Shown here: positions 7,781 to 16,621 of the stretch, in pieces
Layout of the letters: every line of letters starts with the position of its first letter
How positions within the stretch are numbered: the stretch's first letter is position 1
Assembly: GCF_000264455.2 (NCBI RefSeq)
Contig: NC_017957.2
Span: forward strand, 434,001-498,000
Direction of reading: 5' to 3'
From: Tistrella mobilis KA081020-065
GTDB taxonomy: Bacteria; Pseudomonadota; Alphaproteobacteria; Tistrellales; Tistrellaceae
Length of the DNA stretch: 64,000 bases
Notes under the pieces: model-generated
Database searches by the model: none
What the model was told of the DNA's origin: nothing
The model's input: the letters and a program-made list of their open reading frames with translations, nothing else
Made by a program: the position numbers and the translations under genes

Positions 7781-8362
7781 ATGCGCTACTCGGACCGTCA
7801 GAAAGCCGAGGCACGAGACCGGTTGCTGAATGCCGCCGGGCGTGCATTCCGGCGCGAGGGCTATGGCGGAATCGGGGTCGATGGCCTCGCCAGGGAAGCG
7901 GGTGTCACCTCCGGCGCCTTCTATGGGCATTTCAAATCCAAGGATGAGGCATTCGCCGAAGTCGCTGTTGCGGGCCTGGAACAGCTGGAGGCGGCGATCC
8001 GGGATCTGCAAACGGCCCATCCGGACGACTGGGCAGAGCGCTTCATCGATCTTTATCTTGGCGAGCGACTGGCCTGCGACCTGGATGTGAGCTGTGCGCT
8101 CCAGAGCATGACGCCCGATGTCATGCGATCCGGTGAGGCGACCCGGCAGCGCTACGAGGTGGTTATCCAACGCATCGTCAAGCTGGTGGCAGGCGGCATA
8201 GCCGGGCCCACGTCAGAGGCATCGGAACGCATGGCCATTGCGCTTCTCGCCATGCTGTCCGGCGGCGTGACGATGGCGCGCAGCCTTGGATCCGAGGCAA
8301 TGCGTGCGGCGTTTGCGCGGCAACTCAAGGACGCCGCGAAGCAGTTGCTCAAATCGGACTGA
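7781..8362 (+). CDS. TetR/AcrR family transcriptional regulator
   Basis: A 193-residue repressor with an N-terminal HTH (AGRAFRREGYGGIGVDGLAREAGVTSGAFYGHFKSKDEAF) and a helical C-terminal sensor domain containing a Cys (DLDVSCAL), in the manner of the AcrR/NemR-like subgroup with redox or electrophile sensing. ATG at 7781 is preferred because it follows the twin operators; longer frames run through them. Likely represses the divergent tautomerase gene and itself. The inducer is unknown. Confidence 0.9.
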   Translation: MRYSDRQKAEARDRLLNAAGRAFRREGYGGIGVDGLAREAGVTSGAFYGHFKSKDEAFAEVAVAGLEQLEAAIRDLQTAHPDDWAERFIDLYLGERLACDLDVSCALQSMTPDVMRSGEATRQRYEVVIQRIVKLVAGGIAGPTSEASERMAIALLAMLSGGVTMARSLGSEAMRAAFARQLKDAAKQLLKSD

Positions 8363-8377
8363 GGACCCGGCGCCCGT

Positions 8378-9799
8378 TCAGGCTACGGAAGCCGCGAGAC
8401 CATCGTCCGGGCGCGCCGCCGCAGCACCCGCCACCCGCCCCAGCGTCACCGCGGTGAGCAGGCCGTTGCCCGAGAGATAGCCCGCGGCTTTGGACCCCGA
8501 GACACCGCAGGCGGCGCCGCCGGCGGCGTAGAGGTTGGGGAGGGGGTGGCCTGAGGTGTCGAGGACGCGGGCCGTGGCGTCGACGACCAGGCCGCCCTGG
8601 GTATGGAAGAGCGCGCCGGTGACCTTGACCGCGCAATAGGGGGCGGCGAGCGGGCGCGTGGTGGTGAAGTCGCGGCCGAAGGCGTCGGGGATGGTGCCGG
8701 CGCGGGCCGCGTCGACCGCGGCCATGGTGCGGGTGAGTGTGTCGGCGGGAACGTTCATGCGGCGGGCGAGGGTTGGCAGGTCGTCCGCCGTGATCACGGC
8801 GCCCATGGCCTCGGCGCGCTTGAAATCTTCGAACTGGCGGGTGATGGCGGCGATGCGGCCGTCGAACACCGTCCAGGCGAGGCCGTCCGGCTGGCGCAGC
8901 ACCTCGGCCGCCTGTTCGGAATAGCCGGTGGCCTCGTTGGAGAAGCGCTCGCCCGCCAGATTGACCTGAATGCCGCCCTCGGTGATCGTCGCCCAGCTGA
9001 TCAGGATGCCGACCGGATGGGCGACCGAGCCATGGCCCTGATGGCCGGGCAGATGGCGGGTGGCGGCGCCCAGCGCCTGGCCCCAGAGCAGCGCATCGCC
9101 CTTGTTGCCGTCATGGCCGAAATAGAGCGCATCGGCGAGCGACGGGATGTGCTCGCGCACCAGCGACTTGTTGCCGCCATAGCCGTTGCAGGCCAGGATC
9201 AGCCGGCCGCAGCCGACCTCGTCGACCGAGCCGTCGGGCCGGGTGAAGGCGAGGCCGGTGACGCGGCCCGCCGCATCGGCATAAAGCCGGGTGACGGTCG
9301 CCTCGCACAGGATGTCGATGCCGGCGGCCTCTGCCGCACCGCGCAGCGCATCGATCAACTCCTCGCCCGAGCGGGTCGGCAGGCCGTGCATGCGCCGGGC
9401 GCTGTGGCCGGGATAGCTGAAATCCGCCACCACCGAGAAGGGCAGGCCGTAGCGCGCGCCCAGCCATTCGATGGCGGGGCCGGCTTCGCGCGTCACCAGC
9501 GCCACCAGATCGGGGTCGGGCTCTCCCTTCGCCTTGGCCATGATGTCGGCGGCGAAGGCCTCTGCCGTGTCGGCGATGCCGGCGGCTTTCTGCCAATGCG
9601 TGCCGGCGGCCGGGATCAGCCCGGCGGAGAGGGCGGTGGAGCCGCGCGGCACGACATCGCGTTCCAGCACCAGCACCTCGGCACCCGCCTCGCGCGCCGC
9701 CAGCGCCGCAACCAGACCGGCGGCTCCGGCGCCGACCACCACCACGGGCACGGTGAATTCGAACAGCTTCGTGCCGTCCCGGACCACCTCGCTCACCAT
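8378..9799 (-). CDS. FAD-dependent oxidoreductase (fumarate reductase/ketosteroid-dehydrogenase type)
   Basis: A 473-residue flavoprotein of the succinate dehydrogenase/fumarate reductase flavoprotein family. The Rossmann dinucleotide motif is VVVVGAGAAGLVAALAAREAGAEVLVLERD (residues about 18-47). The C-terminal FAD segment is LYAAGGAACGVSG with GYLSGNGLLTAV, and the substrate-side motif ALFHTQGGLVVDATARVL is typical. It has no signal peptide, so it is probably cytoplasmic. It oxidises or reduces a C-C bond next to a carboxylate or ketone. A paralogue lies at 19454-20821. Divergent from an OYE-type reductase across a palindromic operator, suggesting joint control. Confidence 0.88.
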   Translation of the reverse strand: MVSEVVRDGTKLFEFTVPVVVVGAGAAGLVAALAAREAGAEVLVLERDVVPRGSTALSAGLIPAAGTHWQKAAGIADTAEAFAADIMAKAKGEPDPDLVALVTREAGPAIEWLGARYGLPFSVVADFSYPGHSARRMHGLPTRSGEELIDALRGAAEAAGIDILCEATVTRLYADAAGRVTGLAFTRPDGSVDEVGCGRLILACNGYGGNKSLVREHIPSLADALYFGHDGNKGDALLWGQALGAATRHLPGHQGHGSVAHPVGILISWATITEGGIQVNLAGERFSNEATGYSEQAAEVLRQPDGLAWTVFDGRIAAITRQFEDFKRAEAMGAVITADDLPTLARRMNVPADTLTRTMAAVDAARAGTIPDAFGRDFTTTRPLAAPYCAVKVTGALFHTQGGLVVDATARVLDTSGHPLPNLYAAGGAACGVSGSKAAGYLSGNGLLTAVTLGRVAGAAAARPDDGLAASVA

Positions 9800-9874
9800 C
9801 AGCCTCCCTGCTTGCCCCTACCGGACCCCGTTGTCGACAGGACCGCAACCTGTTGCATGAAACGGAGTGTAACC

Positions 9875-9892
9875 TGTATCAGATCTGATACA
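9875..9892. promoter_or_regulatory. 18-base perfect palindrome in divergent promoter
   Basis: TGTATCAGATCTGATACA is a perfect palindrome midway between the minus-strand flavoprotein gene and the plus-strand OYE gene. Its half-site (TATCAG) resembles that of the dyad in front of the GntR gene at 10981-11002 (ATACAG), so the GntR regulator is the best candidate ligand. Binding is inferred. Confidence 0.6.
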
Positions 9893-9957
9893 AGATTTGT
9901 CATACGCGGGTAAAGCGTCGTAGGCTTGATGACAGGCAGATGCGCCGGGGAGGACGG

Positions 9958-10935
9958 ATGGACGGGAGGTTGGCCTTTACGCCGGTCAGGCTGGGCGGGC
10001 TTCGGCTGAAGAACCGGATCGTATTGCCGCCGATGCAGCAGTATCAGGGTACGGCCGAGGGTTTCGCCACCGCCTATCACCTGCACCATTATGCCCGGCG
10101 CGCCCGGGGCGGGGTGGGGCTGGTGATCCTGGAATCGACCGCCATCGCGCCGGAAGGCCGGCTGATGGCCGATGACATCGGCATCTTCACAGCCGCGCAT
10201 ATCCCGTCGCTTGCGGCGATCGCAGAGGCGGTCAAGGCCGAGGGCGTGCCGGTGATGGTGCAGCTGAGCCATGGCGGGCGGAAGTCGCGGCCACAGGGCG
10301 GCGGCCGGCTGCTGGCGCCTTCGCCAATCCCGTACAGTGCAGATTATGGCATGCCGGAGGCGATGACCGCGGTCGACATCGACCGGGTGGTGGCGGCCTT
10401 CACCACAGCGGCAAAGCGCGCCCTGGCCGCGGGATTCGACGGCATCGAGCTGCATGCCGCGCACGGCTATCTGCTGCACCAGTTCCTCTCGCCCCTGTCC
10501 AACCATCGCAATGACGGCTATGGCGGCACATCCGACGGCCGGGTGCGGCTTCTGGCCGAGGTGCTGGCTGCCGTGCGCGATGCGGTGGGGCCGGATGTGC
10601 CGGTCACCGTCCGGGTGTCGGCCGCGGATTACGACCCGGGCGGGCTGACGGCGGCCGAGGTGGCGGAGATGCTGGCCGGGCTGGTGGGGCAGGGGCTGGA
10701 CGGCGTTCATGTCTCGTCCGGCGGATTGACGCCGACACCGCCCGATGCGACCGGCCCCGGCTACCAGCTGGGCTTCGCCCGCGAGATCCGTGAACGCACC
10801 GGTCTGCCGGTGATCGGCGTCGGCAACATCCGCGGCCGGGCACAGGTGGAGGCGGCGCTTCAGGGCGGTATGGCCGATCTGGTCGCGATCGGCCGGCCGC
10901 TGCTGGTTCACCCCGATCTGGCGCGGGTGTTGTGA
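9958..10935 (+). CDS. NADH:flavin oxidoreductase/Old Yellow Enzyme family protein
   Basis: About 325 residues forming an FMN-binding TIM barrel. The N-terminus FTPVRLGGLRLKNRIVLPPM is the OYE signature, GFDGIELHAAHGYLLHQFLSPLSNHR is the conserved central motif with the catalytic-site residues, and the C-terminus has the phosphate-binding VGNIRG and DLVAIGRPLLVHPDLAR. Such enzymes reduce activated alkenes or act in fatty-acid and aromatic catabolism. The ATG at 9958 follows GGGGAGG; a start at 9940 would add six residues. Located between the flavoprotein gene and gntR in the catabolic island. Confidence 0.88.
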   Translation: MDGRLAFTPVRLGGLRLKNRIVLPPMQQYQGTAEGFATAYHLHHYARRARGGVGLVILESTAIAPEGRLMADDIGIFTAAHIPSLAAIAEAVKAEGVPVMVQLSHGGRKSRPQGGGRLLAPSPIPYSADYGMPEAMTAVDIDRVVAAFTTAAKRALAAGFDGIELHAAHGYLLHQFLSPLSNHRNDGYGGTSDGRVRLLAEVLAAVRDAVGPDVPVTVRVSAADYDPGGLTAAEVAEMLAGLVGQGLDGVHVSSGGLTPTPPDATGPGYQLGFAREIRERTGLPVIGVGNIRGRAQVEAALQGGMADLVAIGRPLLVHPDLARVL

Positions 10936-10980
10936 CAGCCATTGCGGTGCAGGCTTGACAAGCAGGGTACTGCGGTTCGA

Positions 10981-11002
10981 ATAATACAGGCAGCTGTATT
11001 AT
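10981..11002. promoter_or_regulatory. Operator-like dyad upstream of gntR (ATAATACAG-N4-CTGTATTAT)
   Basis: Perfect nine-base inverted repeats separated by GCAG, ending 23 bases before the gntR start codon at 11026. Position and symmetry suggest autoregulation by the GntR/UTRA protein. The half-site resembles the palindrome at 9875-9892. Confidence 0.65.
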
Positions 11003-11025
11003 GAATGGGACAGGAGAGGGGCCGC

Positions 11026-11901
11026 ATGGCGGGGGTCGAGCCGTTGAAGGCACGCAGGCTCTACCTGCTGCTGCGTGACCGCATCATCAGCGGCGAGGAT
11101 CGCCCGCAGACCCGCCTGCCCAGCGAGCCGATGCTGGCCGAACAGCATGGCGTGTCGCGGGTGACCGTGCGCCGGGCGCTGGACAAGCTGGCCGGCGAAG
11201 GGCTGATCGAGCGGCGGCCCGGATCGGGCACCTTCGTGGCGGGGCGGCGCACAGAGGCGCCGGTGACGGCGGATTTTTCCAACCTGCTGACCCATCTGGT
11301 CGAAATGGGCCGGCGGACCGAGGTGCGCCTGCTGTCCTTCGGCTATGTGACGCCGCCACCGGCGGTGGCCGAGGCGCTGGGCCTGGCGGCGGGGGAGCGG
11401 GTGCAGCGGGCGGTGCGCCTGCGCCTGATCGACGGCGCGCCCTTCTCGTATCTCATCACCCATGTGCCGGAGCGCATCGGCGTGTCCTATTCCGAGGCGG
11501 AAATGGCCTCCACGCCGCTGCTGGAACTGCTGGAGCGATCGGGCATCGTGGCCGACCGCGCCAGCCAGACCATCGGCGCGACACTTGCCGGCCCCGACCT
11601 CGCGGAAGCGCTGGGGCTGGAAATCGGTGCGGCCCTGCTGTCGATGACCCGCGTGGTGCAAGGCGTCGACGGCGAGGGCATCGAGCATCTGCACGCCTTC
11701 TACCGGCCCGATCTCTATTCCTTCCGGATGGATCTGGTGCGCACCGGGCCGGGGGATGCCCGGTCGTGGACACCGGTGGGGCCGGCCCGCAAGGGCGCCA
11801 CCCGATCCCGCGGCCAGGCCGCGGCGCGGGCGGAGACCGAAACCCATCAGCGGCGGAGCACGGTGCGGCGGGGGAGCACGCCGCGCAAGACGACGCCGTG
11901 A
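11026..11901 (+). CDS. GntR family regulator with UTRA domain (HutC type)
   Basis: A 291-residue regulator. Residues 5-75 form the winged HTH (RLYLLLRDRIISGEDRPQTRLPSEPMLAEQHGVSRVTVRRAL then LIERRPGSGTFVAG). Residues 90-235 form a UTRA ligand-binding domain with the typical LGLAAGERVQRAVRLRLIDG, a central sensor helix and a final FYRPDLYSFRMDL. The tail of about 45 residues is Arg/Thr-rich and disordered. AGGAG nine bases upstream supports the ATG at 11026 over one at 11005. It is the first gene before the ABC transporter operon and probably controls the whole island. Confidence 0.9.
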   Translation: MAGVEPLKARRLYLLLRDRIISGEDRPQTRLPSEPMLAEQHGVSRVTVRRALDKLAGEGLIERRPGSGTFVAGRRTEAPVTADFSNLLTHLVEMGRRTEVRLLSFGYVTPPPAVAEALGLAAGERVQRAVRLRLIDGAPFSYLITHVPERIGVSYSEAEMASTPLLELLERSGIVADRASQTIGATLAGPDLAEALGLEIGAALLSMTRVVQGVDGEGIEHLHAFYRPDLYSFRMDLVRTGPGDARSWTPVGPARKGATRSRGQAAARAETETHQRRSTVRRGSTPRKTTP

Positions 11902-11999
11902 TCGAAGCCCGCCCCCCAAGAGGGCGGGACGGGATCGACACACAAAAGACGATGACAGCGGCCGGCGGTGGGACGACGGCCGGCAGAGGAGGCACGATC

Positions 12000-13223
12000 A
12001 TGACTTTGTTCGACAAATCGATCAGCCGCCGTACCGCGCTGAAGGGCGGGATGGCCGCGGCGGCGGTGATGGCGGCACCGGCGGTGCTGCGCGCTGCCGA
12101 ACCGCCGGCGGTGAAGATCGGCGTGCTGCAGCCGGTGACCGGCGCGCTGGCGATGGACGGTGAATTCGGCCGCACGGGCGCCGAGCTTGCCATCGCCGAC
12201 ATCAACGCCTCGGGTGGCATCAAATCGCTGGGCGGTGCGAAGATCGAGATGGTCTTCGGCGATGCGCGATCGAACCCCGAAGTCGGCGTGCAGGAAGTGG
12301 AGCGGATGCAGAGCGAGGGCGTGGCCGCCGTCGTCGGCGGCTTTGCCAGCCCGATCTGCCTGGCCACCACCCAGGCGGCGGCGCGCTATGACCTGCCCTA
12401 TATCGTTGATGTCGGCGTGTCGGACCAGATCATCAGCCGCGGCCTGACCAATACCTTCCGCTTCGCCCCCGGTTTCAGCATCTGCACCCGCACCGCGATC
12501 GACAATCTGGTGCGGATCAACAACGCCGCCGGCCGCCCGGCCAAGACCGTGGCGCTGGTGCATGAAGACGGGCTGTTCGGGTCGGGCCTGGCCAAGCTGA
12601 TGCAGACCGAGCTGCCCAAGCACGGCTTCGAGATCCTTGAGACCATCGCCGTGCCGACGCCGTCGCGCGATCTGTCGAACGTGGTGCTGCGGCTGCGGTC
12701 GCTGCGCCCGGATCTGGTGATCCCCAGCACCTATTACGGCGAAACCGTGCTGCTGGCGCGGACCATGCAGCAGCAGCGCGTGCGGCCGAAGGCGGTCTAT
12801 GCCGTGGTCAATGGTGCGGCATCGAATATGCGCTTCGTGAAGGAATTCCCCGAAGCGGCCGAGAACATCATGGACGTGAACCACTGGCACGATCCGCGCA
12901 ATCCGAAGAATGCCGCGCTGCAGAAGCGGGTGGCCGATGCCGGCAAGCAGTGGAACTACAACACCCCGCTCAACTATTCCTGCATGATGCTGCTGGCCGA
13001 TGCGATCGAGCGTGCGGCGAGCGCCGATCGCACCAAGATCATCGAGGTGCTGGCCTCTTCGACCTTCTCGGACCATCTGATGCCCTATGGCCCGACGAAG
13101 TTCGAGGGCGGGCAGAACCAGGGTGCGGCACCGGTGTCGACCCAGGTGCAGAAGTCCCAGATCCGGGTGGTCTATCCGGAAAGCTTCGCGGACGCCAAGC
13201 CGATCTTCCCTGTCGAGAGCTGA
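12000..13223 (+). CDS. livK: ABC transporter substrate-binding protein (LIV/urea type, Tat signal)
   Basis: A 407-residue type I periplasmic binding protein. The N-terminus has a twin-arginine signal (SRRTALKGG, hydrophobic Ala-rich core, cleavage near LRAAE). The mature part shows VKIGVLQPVTGALAMDGEFGRTGAELAIADIN, and AAVVGGFASPICLATTQAAARYDLPYIVDVGVSD, the standard LivK-like fold. AGAGGAGG with seven-base spacing fixes the ATG at 12000. It binds a small polar substrate for the LivHMGF permease encoded downstream. The substrate is unknown; the surrounding enzymes suggest an organic acid rather than leucine. A 14-bp hairpin separates it from livH. Confidence 0.88.
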   Translation: MTLFDKSISRRTALKGGMAAAAVMAAPAVLRAAEPPAVKIGVLQPVTGALAMDGEFGRTGAELAIADINASGGIKSLGGAKIEMVFGDARSNPEVGVQEVERMQSEGVAAVVGGFASPICLATTQAAARYDLPYIVDVGVSDQIISRGLTNTFRFAPGFSICTRTAIDNLVRINNAAGRPAKTVALVHEDGLFGSGLAKLMQTELPKHGFEILETIAVPTPSRDLSNVVLRLRSLRPDLVIPSTYYGETVLLARTMQQQRVRPKAVYAVVNGAASNMRFVKEFPEAAENIMDVNHWHDPRNPKNAALQKRVADAGKQWNYNTPLNYSCMMLLADAIERAASADRTKIIEVLASSTFSDHLMPYGPTKFEGGQNQGAAPVSTQVQKSQIRVVYPESFADAKPIFPVES

Positions 13224-13230
13224 TCCGGGC

Positions 13231-13269
13231 GACCGGGCGGCGCCTGGCCTCTGCCGGCGCCGCCCGGTC
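13231..13269 (+). other. Intercistronic hairpin between livK-like gene and livH
   Basis: Perfect 14-bp inverted repeat (GACCGGGCGGCGCC / GGCGCCGCCCGGTC) with an 11-base loop, eight bases after the binding-protein stop codon. No T tract follows, so it is more likely an mRNA-stabilising or attenuating hairpin than a full terminator. This arrangement would allow more binding protein than permease. Confidence 0.7.
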
Positions 13270-13294
13270 CCCGTTTGCCGAAACGGATCGCACG

Positions 13295-14167
13295 ATGTAC
13301 TCCCTTCCCATCGTCGCGGAAGCCATGCTGAACGGGCTTCTGACCGGTGCGGTCTATGCGCTCATCGCGCTGGGTCTGACGCTGGTGTATGGTGTTTTGC
13401 ACATCATCAATTTTGCGCACGGCGCCCTGCTGACCTGCGCGATGTTCGCCGTCTGGCTGGTCTACACCGCCTTCGGCCTGGATCCCTATCTCGCGATCCT
13501 GCCGCTGACGCTGGTCTTTTTCGCCATCGGCTATGGCGTGCAGCGCTTCATCATCGGGCCGGCCGCCCATGGCGATGACGGCAATATCCTGCTGGTGACG
13601 CTGGGCCTGTCGATCGTGATCGAGAACGTGCTGCTCGCGGTCTTCCAGTCGGATACCCGGTCGCTGTCGACCGATTATTCCTTCCAGGTGGTGGAGCTGG
13701 GGCCGCTGCTGATTTCCCAGGCCCGGCTGTATGGCTTTGCAGGCGCTGTGGTGGTGAGCGCGCTGCTCTGGCTGCTGCTGGCACGCACCGATACCGGCAA
13801 GGCGATCCGCGCAGTGGCGAAAGAGAAGCTGGGCGCACGGCTGGTCGGCATCAATGTCGCCCATGTCTTCGCCGTCACCTTCGGCCTGGGTTGCGCCACG
13901 CTCGCCATCGCCGCCTGCCTGCTGATGCCGACCTTCTACGTCAACCCGCGCGTCGGCGGCGCCTTCGTGCTGGTCGCCTTCACCATCGTGGTTCTGGGCG
14001 GCATGGGGTCGATCACCGGCGCGCTGCTCGGCGGGCTGTTCATCGGCGTGGTCGAAAGCCTGTGCGGGCTGTATCTGGGCGAAAGCCTGGGCCAGATCGG
14101 CATCTTCCTGATCTTCATCCTGGTGTTGCTGTTCCGGCCCACCGGTCTGTTCGGAGCAAGGGCGTGA
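13295..14167 (+). CDS. livH: Branched-chain amino acid type ABC transporter permease (LivH)
   Basis: A 290-residue inner-membrane permease with about eight hydrophobic segments. LivH motifs include LLTGAVYALIALGLTLVYGVLHIINFAHG at the N-terminus, GINVAHVFAVTFGLG (the EAA-like loop that contacts the ATPases) and FTIVVLGGMGSITGALLGGLFIG. The ATG at 13295 begins the conserved N-terminal segment. The stop overlaps the livM start by one base (TGATG), indicating translational coupling. Forms the channel with LivM. Confidence 0.93.
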   Translation: MYSLPIVAEAMLNGLLTGAVYALIALGLTLVYGVLHIINFAHGALLTCAMFAVWLVYTAFGLDPYLAILPLTLVFFAIGYGVQRFIIGPAAHGDDGNILLVTLGLSIVIENVLLAVFQSDTRSLSTDYSFQVVELGPLLISQARLYGFAGAVVVSALLWLLLARTDTGKAIRAVAKEKLGARLVGINVAHVFAVTFGLGCATLAIAACLLMPTFYVNPRVGGAFVLVAFTIVVLGGMGSITGALLGGLFIGVVESLCGLYLGESLGQIGIFLIFILVLLFRPTGLFGARA

Positions 14168-15150
14168 TGCGACGCGGCTATCTTCCCATCGCCCTGATCC
14201 TGGTGGTGCTGGCGGCCCTGCCGCTGGTGGTGACCTCCAACGTCATCCTCAATTTCGTCGTCTTCGTGCTGATCATCACCCTGGTGGCGCAGGGCTGGAA
14301 CCTGCTGGGCGGCACGGGCGGCCAGTCATCCTTTGGCCATGCCGCGTTTTTCGGCACCGGCGCCTATGCCTCGGCCATCCTTCAGACCCGCTATGGCGTG
14401 AATGCCTGGGCGGCGATGGCGGCGGGCGTGATCGCGGGCGCCGTGGTCGGCCGGGTGATCGGCTATCTGGCCTTCCGCGCCGGGTTGCGCGGATCCTATT
14501 TCGCGCTGGTGACGCTGGCCTTCGCCGAGGTGCTGCGCATTCTGGCCAATGCCTCGGGCTTCACCAATGGGGCGGCCGGTCTGCTGCTGAAGCTGGATGT
14601 CGGCTTCTGGAACATGCAGTTCAGCAGCCGCGGCGCCTTTCTGTGGCTGGCGCTGGCCTTTGTGGCCGCCGGTCTGGTGATCTGCCAGATGATCGCCAAT
14701 TCCCGCTTCGGCGCCCAGCTGGTGGCGGTGCGCGAGAACGAGGAAGCGGCGCGGGCGCTGGGCGTCGACGTGCTGGCGGTGAAGCTGCGGGCGATTACGG
14801 TCTCAGGCGCACTGACCGCGGCCGCAGGCTGCCTCTATCTGCAGTATTTCCTCTACATCGATGCCAACATCGCCTACGGGCTGTGGATTTCGGTCGAGGC
14901 GCTGCTGGCGCCGATGGTCGGCGGGCGCGGCCTGGTGCTGGGGCCGATCATCGGCGCCTTCACCCTGCACGGGCTGGGTGAGGCGACCAAGATGTTCACC
15001 GGCCGGGTGCCGGGCATCGATCTGGCGGTCTATGGCGCGGTGCTGGTGCTGGTGATCGCCTTCGCTCCGGGCGGTGTGCTGGGCCTGCTGCACAAGCTGC
15101 GGCGCGGCGGGCGTGCCAAAGGAACCGGAACCGGCGGGGAGGGCGCGTGA
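14167..15150 (+). CDS. livM: Branched-chain amino acid type ABC transporter permease (LivM)
   Basis: A 327-residue polytopic permease. Recognisable LivM motifs are LLGGTGGQSSFGHAAFFGTGAYASAIL, GLRGSYFALVTLAFAEVLRIL, VAVRENEEAARALGVDVLAVKL and EALLAPMVGGRGLVLGPIIGAF. Coupled to livH upstream and livG downstream by one-base overlaps. Acts as the second channel subunit of the importer. Confidence 0.93.
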   Translation: MRRGYLPIALILVVLAALPLVVTSNVILNFVVFVLIITLVAQGWNLLGGTGGQSSFGHAAFFGTGAYASAILQTRYGVNAWAAMAAGVIAGAVVGRVIGYLAFRAGLRGSYFALVTLAFAEVLRILANASGFTNGAAGLLLKLDVGFWNMQFSSRGAFLWLALAFVAAGLVICQMIANSRFGAQLVAVRENEEAARALGVDVLAVKLRAITVSGALTAAAGCLYLQYFLYIDANIAYGLWISVEALLAPMVGGRGLVLGPIIGAFTLHGLGEATKMFTGRVPGIDLAVYGAVLVLVIAFAPGGVLGLLHKLRRGGRAKGTGTGGEGA

Positions 15151-15889
15151 TGCTGGAAGTTCAGGACATCACCATGCGCTTCGGCGGGCTGACCGCGGTG
15201 GGCGGCGCCTCGCTGAAGGTGGTGCCCGGACGGATCGTCGGGCTGATCGGGCCCAACGGCGCCGGCAAGACCACGCTGTTCGCGATCATCGCCGGGTTTC
15301 TGACCCCGACCGCCGGCCGGGTGGTGCTGGAAGGGACCGACATCACCGGACGGCCTGCGCACGAACGTGCGAAACTCGGCATTGCCCGCACCTTCCAGAT
15401 CGTCCAGCCCTTCGCCGGGCTGAATGTGCGCGAGAACATCGCCGTCGGCGCCTATCTGCGCCATGCCGGTGCCGCCGAGGCCCATGCCCGGGCCGAGGCC
15501 GTCGCCCGCCGGCTGGGGCTGGGGGGGGATCTGGACAAGCCGGCATCGAGCCTGACGGTCGCCGGCCGCAAGCGTCTGGAACTGGCCCGGGCGCTGGCGA
15601 CTGAGCCGCGGCTGCTGCTGCTGGACGAGGTGCTGGCCGGGCTGAACCCGTCGGAGATCCGCGACATCGTCCCGGTGATCCGCGCGATCCGCGACGAGGG
15701 CATCACCATCCTGATGATCGAACATGTGATGCAGGCGGTGATGAACCTGTGCGACGAGGTCTATGTGCTGGCCCAGGGCGAGATGATCGCAGAGGGCACG
15801 CCCCGCGAGGTCTGCGTCGACCCGAAGGTGATCGAAGCCTATCTGGGCCGCGGCGCCGCGGAACGGCTGAAGGCGGAAGGGGCACGGCC

Positions 15890-15893
<4 letters not shown>
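15150..15893 (+). CDS. livG: ABC transporter ATP-binding protein (LivG)
   Basis: A 247-residue ATPase with Walker A GPNGAGKTTLF, Q-loop ARTFQIVQPF, Walker B LLLLDEVLAGLNPSE and a C-terminal H-loop (MIEHVM). The signature helix reads LTVAGRKRLELARAL, a divergent version of the usual LSGGQ seen in some LivG proteins. A GTG three bases upstream is an alternative start. The stop overlaps the livF ATG by four bases. Confidence 0.93.
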
Positions 15894-16609
<716 letters not shown>

Positions 16610-16621
16610 GGAGCCGCCCCC

